Shown piece by piece: positions 57,538 through 64,000 of a stretch of DNA of 64,000 nucleotides. The translations under genes were made by a program, and so were the position numbers. Each line of letters opens with the position of its first letter. Within the stretch, counting starts at the first letter, position 1. Origin of the DNA: Grammothele lineata. Its lineage: Eukaryota > Basidiomycota > Agaricomycetes > Polyporales > Polyporaceae. The DNA lies in NCBI GenBank assembly GCA_002150815.3, contig NDFF03000150.1, forward strand, positions 163,910 to 227,909. Direction: 5' to 3'. Below the pieces are notes generated by a model, which worked only from the letters and a program-made list of their open reading frames with translations, was not told where the DNA came from and ran no database searches.

Positions 57538-59226
57538 CTACGGGTTGCCGATCTTGTACAGCTGGCGCCGGCGCAGCTTGCGGGTGACGAGCACGCCCGT
57601 CGACTGCGCCGAGTTCCCGCCAAAGGCGAGCACGACGGCCTCCTCCTGCCCGCGCGCGATGCCCTTCTTGCGCAGCTCGATGGCGTCTTTCGCGAACTTG
57701 AACCGCGCGTGCGTGGACCCTGCAACGCAGCCGAAGATTTTTCAAAATAAAACACGAGGCAGTGACGTCAGTCAGACCGGGGAGCCTAAGCGAACGGAGG
57801 GGACAGCCACTGACCGAGGTTAAACGTGGGGGACTCGACGGCCGCCTTGAACAGGTCAAAGGGCACGCGCGAGAACACCTGGACGAGGGTCTCCCGGCCC
57901 GGGTCCGACTCCGAGTTGGCACCGTTGGGCGTCGTGGGCGTCGCCGGCGTCGCGGGGGTGCCAAAGTTGACCAGGCTCGGCAGGGTGACGACGAGGAAGT
58001 TGAACACGTCGTCCCGGAGACGGTGCGCGTACGGGCCCAGCACCGCCATGCGCATGGGCTGGTGGTGCTCGGCAAGGGGTGTCGATGTGCCGTCGGACGA
58101 TACCGCCGAGACGGAGTCCACGAAGTCGAGCCAGGAGGAGAGCGTGTCGAGGTTGATTGAGGACCGGCACATCTCGTATGCGTAATTGCAGAGGTCCTCC
58201 ATGCGACCGAGGAGGCAGGCGGCGGCCAGTACCGCGCGCGCATTTTCAGGGCGGACGTTTGCAAGGGCGGCAGAGGAGTAAAGGTATGCCAGAGCTGGAT
58301 TGGCCATGAGTCAACGCACTTGGAACATGACGCGGAGTTTCGTACCGTGGTGGAAGCCCTGTAGCCGAGACGTAAGCAAACCCTTTGCGTGAACACTGCA
58401 GACGGTACGTACCTCGTCCGTAATCTCTGGCTCATGCTCCAAATTAACGAAGATATTAATCTGACTACTTGTTTGAGGAGTTGTTGACATTAGGTGTGCG
58501 AGGAACGGTGACCGAGACAGGATGAGAGCATGTAGGCGGTATGACGTCCCTCGAACATGCTGAAAATGCGCTCAGGGTGAAGGGAAGAGAAGTGTACCCA
58601 TTGATCGCTCACTAGCAGAGTATCGGCATAATTCTGGAACACGGTCAATTACACGCTTCGATTGCTATAGGAAAAAGACGTACGCCGGTCTGGAAGCCTG
58701 AATGGAGTAGATGGTTGATGATGTCGGCATTGTGAGCCTCGTACATGCGCTGATGCCTGCAAATGCGATGTCAATGACATAAGGACACACGCCCGCGCAG
58801 ACACGGCAGAAACATCAGATCTCGAGACCGGAAGAGATAGACGCCGACGGAACGCGGTAGCAAACACAAAAATCTAGGTTATCCTTCTGAGATGTGTCAC
58901 AGCAAGCATTACCGCGAAGATGCATTCCAAGCAACGTCGGTGAAGCTAGAGGAATGACCCCATGCCCCCGCCCAACAGGTAAAGAGGCTCGTGGAAAGGG
59001 TAGGTCCCACGCGCCACCAGAGCGGAAACAACAGCCACCTGGGCTACCCGGCCTCTCGTTCCCCTCATTCCCGGACACTTGGTCTACGGAGCGCGCAGAG
59101 GAGGATGACTCACTTTATATAGCCATTTTCTACCGACGCTGTGCTCGCGGAGGGGCCGTCGTGGTTCAAGTAGCCGTTCTCCTCTCCTGTCGCCGCGCCG
59201 TTGCTGGGTCCGACGTGTCCGTTCAT
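57538..59226 (-). CDS. Conserved fungal BTB-like protein
   Basis: Seven exons (59226-59114, 58756-58684, 58633-58613, 58559-58413, 58358-58346, 58294-57815, 57719-57538) encode 342 residues. After a Gly/Asn-rich N-terminus the BTB-type fold runs HQRMYEAHNADIINHLLHSG, FQTGNYADTLLHVRG, YRLHALILSRSPFLAHLM, then the acidic link NLEHEPEITDEGFH and ALAYLYSSAALANVRPENAR, AVLAAACLLGRMEDLCNYAY. A C-terminal part with SRVPFDLFKAAVESPTFNLG and VVLAFGGNSAQSTGVLV is shared by related fungal proteins. The function is unknown; an adaptor role is inferred from the fold. Exons 3 and 5 are 21 and 13 nt, and intron 1 is 357 nt. It is unrelated in sequence to the BTB gene at 5805. Confidence 0.88.
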
Positions 59227-59846
59227 AGTCGTTATGTAAGTTCTGAGTAGTTCGTTCGTGCGCTTGCGGGTGCAGAAAGCGCGTCCAGATGGCGAGGGCG
59301 AGGAGGTCGAGAGGCCGGGTGTAGCTGCAGCAAGCGAAAGAATAGACTGCGGGCGTCTGTTCCTCCGTGGCCACAAAGTCGGCAGTCACGTTGCGTCACA
59401 TGCCTCGTGGCACGCTCCCTCGTGACGATCGCGATTGCGTGACTCCTTAGCCTGGGCGTCTGCGCTGGACGTCAAACGACAGCGTCGAACGCTCGGGTCG
59501 GAGGACCGGACCGACACGTGGTGGAGAGTGGGACGAGGAAGGCTTCGAATCGTGCTCTGCTGAATTGCGCGGGGAACGACCGAGCTCGATCGTGGTCGCC
59601 GAGCACGTAAATGCCAGAGAATATATACACGCCAGCCAGTGCCCTTTCTTGACTCTCGGAGCGCGCGTACGTTCCGCTCGCATGTACACATTCGCTACGG
59701 ACTTCTCGTTGACATCCGACCCCCCGCGCGCACCCCCGGAACAAAACGATCGGGCGTAAGGCAGGTGCTTCGTCGGATCCGAGGGCACCCTCGACGTCGT
59801 CCATGTCCGTCCCAGTGTCCGTCCCGAGCGTCGTCTAGATCTGTTC
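59227..59846. other. Intergenic, contains left part of duplicated segment
   Basis: This lies upstream of the BTB-like gene. No gene is supported before 59847. From about 59698 the sequence matches 62068 onward. Confidence 0.45.
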
Positions 59847-60129
59847 TCAGAGGCTGCCTGACAGCCACCCCACGAAGCCCCCGGCGTCCATCACCCGCCC
59901 GTACCCCATATCCCCTACCTCACATCTCCCTTCTTCTTCGATTCCGTCTCCGCCGCTGCCGCCGCCATCCCCCGGCGCGCCCGAGTGCTCTTCCGATTCG
60001 GCTTCGAGTTCGAGGGTCCCTCGCGTGGGGGCCGCGGTGCGTGCGTCTCTGGGACCGGGAGGAGGGTCCGGTTTGACGACCATGGCCATGGTCACGAAGG
60101 ACGCCATGAGGTTGTTCGCGACGTCTGCT
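59698..60129. repeat. Duplicated segment, copy 1
   Basis: About 430 bp match 62068-62505 in the same orientation with high identity by eye; the two copies flank the kinase-like gene. The match starts near cttctcgttgacatccg and ends near acgtctgct, about 15 bp from the kinase-like stop codon. It covers a shared coding C-terminus and its 3' flank. Confidence 0.85.
59847..60107 (-). CDS. Duplicated short reading frame, copy 1 (possibly truncated paralogue)
   Basis: From the ATG at 60107 the frame reads MASFVTMAMVVKPD, passes APTRGTLELEAESEEH and a Gly/Asp/Glu-rich stretch, and ends DAGGFVGWLSGSL (86 residues). The second copy at 62215-62778 has the same C-terminus; the indels between them inside the frame are 6 and 3 nt, which preserves frame. 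In copy 1 the sequence upstream of VANNLMASF is unrelated to copy 2 and belongs to the kinase-like gene. It may be a truncated paralogue, a small gene, or a last exon with an acceptor near 60128. Function unknown. Confidence 0.4.
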   Translation of the reverse strand: MASFVTMAMVVKPDPPPGPRDARTAAPTRGTLELEAESEEHSGAPGDGGGSGGDGIEEEGRCEVGDMGYGRVMDAGGFVGWLSGSL

Positions 60130-60144
60130 AAGGAGGGTATTCTG

Positions 60145-61243
60145 TCACTCCTCCAGCGGGCGATAGTACCGGAGGCTTCTCTCGTACTTCCATACCTCCT
60201 CCCCAACAAACTCTCGTACGAGACCGAGAAGTACGAATCCGATTGCGCCCGTCTCGTCTTGTGACCACTTGGCTCCGATCCATTCGTCTTCGCTTTCATC
60301 CGCCCGCCGGAAACGGCACTGCCCAAGGTCGATGAGCACCACCGCGCCCTCCACGGTCGCAGGAGCACGTCCGTCGTGGGCGCATGAGGCCAGGAAGTCC
60401 TCACGGACGAGGAAGTTGTCCACCCGCACATCCTCGTTCAGCACCTCAAAGTCGGAGATGCGGTCGACGATCTTCACCGCCTCATCGCACAGGGCAGCGA
60501 GGACCGAGTTCGGCAACGGCGGGTCGCGCGCCCTCCAAGTAACGACGAGCTGCCGGAGAGAGAGCGGGGAGACGTACTCCAGGAGGAGACCCGGGACTGC
60601 GTCCGTGACTGCTGCGCCGTCGCTGCGAGCCTTGGGGATGACCGTGACAGCGTCGTACTCGATGGTCCCATACAGCTTCGGCAGCTTCTTCCCCTGCAAC
60701 TCGTGCGCGCGTTCGTACGCGGTGCGCTCCGCGTCAAATGTCCTCTGCGCTACATGGTGGAGATACGCTTCGAACTCGCCATCTGAGACGTCGTTGTCCC
60801 AGAGGTACGTCGGAATCGCAAAGTCGCCGCGAGCCGCGGTGCCGATAGAGACGTCGTCGAGGTACTGACGGTATTCCTGTTCCTTTTCGAGGGACCACGG
60901 CTTGCCTTCGTCACAAACGTTGCGGACATTCGTGAAGCAGCGCCGGTCGTACAGTTTGACAATGGCAGTCGAAGGGAAGGAAGGCCCCTCGTCTGGAGAT
61001 GCTGGGGATTGGGTGATGGAGACGAGGAGGACGGGAGACATGGTGAATGGACGATATGCTTTTACGATCTTGCATACGATGGCGATCGTTTCCGTGGAAG
61101 ATGGGCTAGGATTCTTCATGGAAAGCTGTATATCTTTCCCCTCAACTAGTTCGGGAAAGGGATCCCTGTAGGAACGACATCAGTCAAGTAGAGGGAGGTG
61201 TGCTCGTCAGATCAACATACGACTGAACTTCCTCGGAGGCCAT
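60145..61243 (-). CDS. Protein kinase-like protein (Agaricomycete type)
   Basis: Two exons (61243-61221, 61165-60145) encode 347 residues starting MASEEVQSDPFPELVEGKD. A kinase-like fold is visible: a candidate ATP-binding Lys in STAIVKLYDRR, a hinge-like VPGLLLEYV, the catalytic-loop equivalent VLNEDVRVDNFLV in which His-Arg-Asp is Asn-Glu-Asp but the Asp and the later Asn are kept, and VVLIDLGQCRFR with Asp-Leu-Gly in place of Asp-Phe-Gly. There is no clear APE or RD-pocket region. Such divergent kinases are numerous in Agaricomycetes; the substrate is unknown and activity is uncertain. The gene is flanked by the two copies of a duplicated segment. Confidence 0.82.
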
Positions 61244-62214
61244 GGCTAGTCATAACTACTGGAGAGGAGATAACGTGGTGGATGAGTCGAAGGCAACTTT
61301 GGTAGCCCTGCTATTGTGGATGAGCTACTGGCAGTTTGAATAAGAAGCGCGCGCACGTGGGCGACGAGTGGGGAGAAATGTTCCCATGAATATGAAGCAC
61401 GCGCCGCCTACGCTAAACAAACAACTGCACGTGCGCACGCTCCAGCATGAACGAGTTTTTTTACCCGTGGCTTTGCCACGGCGTGTGGCTTCGGCACTGT
61501 GAGCAAACCGTGAGCGATGTTGAGCTGGGTATATGTAGGGCTCAAGAGGCTGTCACGATTCATGTATTATCTCGATAGTCACTGGAACAGAGCTGCGAAG
61601 CGTGTCCATAGGCTTACAGCCCGTGAACATTTCGAAGCGTGTGAGGGTAGGCGGGCACTTCGTAGATGCGACACGACTCATAACAATTACTATTAAGCAC
61701 ACGCCAAAATGGCTTCCGCGCGCCCATACGCACCCGTTGTTCAACTATTGTCCGCATGACAGAGCAAGGACGTATGGCCGCGGAGGTGGAGGCGGCGGGG
61801 GCGTGCAAACGTCCGTGACGGAGCTCGGGCGAGGATACAGCCACAAGGCGTACTTATACTCTACCTTGCCTATCTAGGGACGAAGTTTCATGTACTTGGG
61901 AGCTGGCTACGTCCGTCCATGGCGGATTTCGCGTTCGTGAGGGACTTATAACACGGGTACCATATTGGGTGATCCTGCCAAAGGGCCCGGGAGTTGGACC
62001 AGCCGCCTGACGAGCGCCCTCGTCGGACTTCGAATTCCCGAACAGCTGGATTCGAGCCCATGGAATCGTAGCTTCTCGTCGACATCCGTCCCCCCGCGCG
62101 CACCCTCAGAACAAAACGATCGGGCGTAAGGCAGGTGCTTCGCCGGCTCCGGGAGCACCCTCAACGTCGTCGATGTCCGTCTGCCCCGAGGTCTGCCCCG
62201 AGCGTTGTCTGTTC
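61244..62214. other. Intergenic, promoter of the kinase-like gene
   Basis: The stretch 61244-62067 contains no supported gene. A t run at 61450-61470 and short frames without motifs are present. From 62068 the duplicated segment (copy 2) begins. Confidence 0.45.
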
Positions 62215-62505
62215 TCAGAGGCAGCCTGACAGCCACCCCACGAAGCCCCCGGCGTCCATCACCCGTCCGTACCCCACATCCTCTACCCCACATCCCCCTT
62301 CTTCTTCGATTCCGTCCCCGCCACCGCCGCTATCCGTCCGCGGCGCGCCCGAGTAGTGCTCTTCCGATTCGGCTTCGAGTTCGAGGGTCCCTCGCGTGGG
62401 GGCCGCGGCGCGTGCGTCTCTGGGACCGGGAGGTAGGTCCGAGTCTGGTTTGATGGCCATGGTCATGGTCACGAAGGACGCCATGAGGTTGTTCGCGACG
62501 CCTGC
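62068..62505. repeat. Duplicated segment, copy 2
   Basis: This copy matches 59698-60129 in direct orientation, 2.37 kb away. Both copies carry the sequence gaacaaaacgatcgggcgta and cacgaaggacgccatgaggt unchanged. Differences are mainly single-base changes and a few short indels. Confidence 0.85.
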
Positions 62506-62778
62506 CGCGCGCGCCGCCGGCCCACAGAGCGGGGAGTACGGCGGCGGCGGCATGGAGTACCTCGGGCTTTCTGAAGCGTCTGCACGCGCGTTCGGGGGTG
62601 GGCGACGGTTCCAGTGCGGTCCGAGCGTATGTTGTTGCCACATATGCCGTGGGTGGTGCCGTACCGTCAGCGTCGACTGGGGCGAGTACACAGCGGGCCG
62701 ATGGGGCCACCACGCACCGTCCTCCGAGTTCGTCTTCGTCTTCGACTCCTCCAAGTCGGAGTTAGAGTCGCTCATCAT
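62215..62778 (-). CDS. Uncharacterised protein, full-length paralogue of the copy 1 frame
   Basis: An ATG at 62778 (MMSDSNSDLEESKTKTNSED) opens a 187-residue frame. The first 25 residues are acidic and Ser-rich, the middle is His/Pro/Arg-rich (RHHPRHMWQQHTLGPHWNRR), and the last 95 residues are shared with the frame at 59847-60107: VANNLMASFVTM, PPGPRDAR, APTRGTLELEAESEEH and GRVMDAGGFVGWLSG. No known domain, membrane span or signal peptide is visible. The frame is also open upstream of the ATG to 63147, so an earlier start or extra exon is possible. The frame-preserving differences from copy 1 favour a real protein. Confidence 0.5.
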   Translation of the reverse strand: MMSDSNSDLEESKTKTNSEDGAWWPHRPAVYSPQSTLTVRHHPRHMWQQHTLGPHWNRRPPPNARADASESPRYSMPPPPYSPLCGPAARAAGVANNLMASFVTMTMAIKPDSDLPPGPRDARAAAPTRGTLELEAESEEHYSGAPRTDSGGGGDGIEEEGGCGVEDVGYGRVMDAGGFVGWLSGCL

Positions 62779-63340
62779 TCCATCTACGCCCCGCGGCACG
62801 ATCTGCGAGAACAAAAACGGGTCGGCACACGAGCACATGTGTCCCCCCGACTCCAAGCACCAAACACCACGCCCGTGACGGCCAACACAAAAGCACCGAG
62901 CGAGCCGGAACGCTACACACCTCCCGAGTCCTATACTCCGTGCCCGAACCCAAATACGCGGAAGCAGCAAACACAGGGACTCGTGAGCTTCGAGGAGCGG
63001 AGCCGGCAGCGGGACGCGGGACGCGGGGCCCCCACGGACTCCGCATCCCGCGTCCGGCTGATTCAGCGCGTTCGGAGAGCATTCAGACCATCGTCGAGCA
63101 GGGTCAGGGTCGGGTGGAAGCACCGTAGACCAGCGCAGGCTACGCACAGCCCTCGCGGGCTAGTGTGGGGAGAAATGAAAGCGGGTGCGCGAGGAGGGGG
63201 GGTCTGCTGACCATGTGCGACCGGTCGGAGGCGAAGTGATCGAGATAGGTCTCTGCGGGGATGACTCTGAACAAGCTGCGAGGACGCTTGGTATTAGCCT
63301 AAGCCACCATGTAGGATCCTCGGGGAAAGGGGGGGGGACG
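62779..63340. other. Region without a supported gene
   Basis: GC-rich overlapping frames on both strands continue upstream of the copy 2 protein. No motif or splice pattern supports a gene. Confidence 0.4.
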
Positions 63341-63342
63341 CA

Positions 63343-63640
63343 CCTATGGAACGCGCCATCGATGCGCGCGGCGAGTGCAGCGTCGAACGCGTACGGAAAC
63401 GTCCCTGCGACGTACTCTGCGTGCGGAGTCCGAGTCGTCAGCCGTCGGCGGAATTCGCACCAAGGTGATATATGCCAAGTGCGGGCGCGCGGGGTCCGAA
63501 ATTCGAGAGGCATCCCCATGGCCAACCCGACATCGAGCGAGCGATTGAGGAGCCGCGAACCACACGCGGTCGCGCGCAACGTTCGCGTCCAGGGCGCGTT
63601 GACATCATAGCAGATATCGCCAACGCGCGAAGGCGGATAG
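63343..63640 (-). other. Possible coding exon fragment
   Basis: A minus frame reads GDICYDVNAPWTRTLRATAC, RSLDVGLAMGMPLEFRTP, RTWHISPWCEFRRRLTTRTP and FAFD-like PYAFDAALAARIDGAFHR, then meets a good donor (GTGCGT at 63342). The frame is open for about 100 codons but has no acceptor at its upstream end, where a stop occurs. It could be an exon of a gene extending beyond the window or a decayed gene. I do not recognise the family. Confidence 0.3.
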
Positions 63641-64000
63641 CGTCACCGTGCAACCGAGCGTGATTGTTGTTGGCCACCGGAGAGCGGCGGGCCGTCACCC
63701 CCATACAGGGCACAAATCACGGATCGCGCGCAGGGGCACATACGCAAATTCGAAGTTCCAACGGATTCCGGGGGTGCGATGAGTACAGTAGAAGGATCCG
63801 TACGCGCGGAAGGAGAGAGAAGGATCGCGTTAGCCGTCGAACGTCGCCGAACGCGATAGAAACGACCCCGCACGCCCCGCACCGCGCGAGCTTCGCACCG
63901 CGAAGTTCGATCGCGAGCTGAGAAAGGCGATCGAGCCACGCGTCGTGCTCGCGCGGGCAGGGCGGGAGGGGGGGGGGGGGGGGGGGGGGGGGAAGAAGAG
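63641..64000. other. Right edge, poly-G run
   Basis: No gene is supported. An uninterrupted run of about 25 G occupies 63968-63992, a few bases before the window ends. Such a run may be genuine or a sequencing/assembly artefact. Confidence 0.5.

Overview
The window reads as nuclear DNA of a filamentous basidiomycete, most likely an Agaricomycete and possibly a member of the Polyporales. The reasons are GC-rich coding sequence, genes cut by many 50-70 nt GT-AG introns (the PhoD-type gene has 18), many divergent gene pairs, a DUF6593 protein, a HET-domain protein, fungal BTB proteins and a fungal type II membrane fucosyltransferase-like protein. The taxonomy is inference. All gene models were built by joining exons by eye at GT-AG (once GC-AG) borders and checking that the exon lengths sum to a multiple of three and that family motifs become continuous across the joins.

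Layout. 1-1361: an unidentified Ala-rich reading frame leaving the left edge and a small degenerate 42-bp repeat. 1362-10208: ALKBH1 (-), the mitochondrial LETM1/MDM38 protein (+), a BTB protein (+) and a fucosyltransferase-like membrane protein (-). 10209-14109: about 3.9 kb with no gene I can support. 14110-21480: a DUF6593 protein (+) and a 1,808-residue Ser/Pro-rich conserved fungal protein (-). 23335-34957: a ubiquitin E2 (-), the COMPASS subunit BRE2/ASH2 (+), a PhoD-type phosphatase (-), the actin regulator CAP/SRV2 (-), a mitochondrial GGQ release-factor-like protein (-) and MZM1 (-). 35680-41885: linker histone H1 (+), the ER chaperone SHR3 (-), a RsfS/iojap protein (+) and a small stress-type hydrophilic protein (+). 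41886-43437: a hairpin-bearing tandem repeat. 43438-49006: ATP12 (-) and a HET-domain protein (+). 49872-59226: an unknown membrane protein (-), the succinate/fumarate carrier SFC1 (+), EI24 (-) and a second BTB protein (-). 59698-64000: a kinase-like gene flanked by two direct copies of a ~430-bp segment carrying the same protein C-terminus, then poorly interpretable sequence ending in a poly-G run.

Most of the window is conserved housekeeping sequence. At least six products belong to families that act in mitochondria (MDM38, the GGQ protein, MZM1, RsfS/iojap, ATP12, SFC1). The less ordinary material is the PhoD gene, whose catalytic motif is split over 20, 9, 5 and 19 nt exons; the hairpin tandem repeat at 42.1-42.6 kb; the duplicated flanks of the kinase-like gene; the overlap of the GGQ and MZM1 genes; and several conserved proteins of unknown function. 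I saw no CRISPR array, rRNA, tRNA, intact transposon or complete retroelement.
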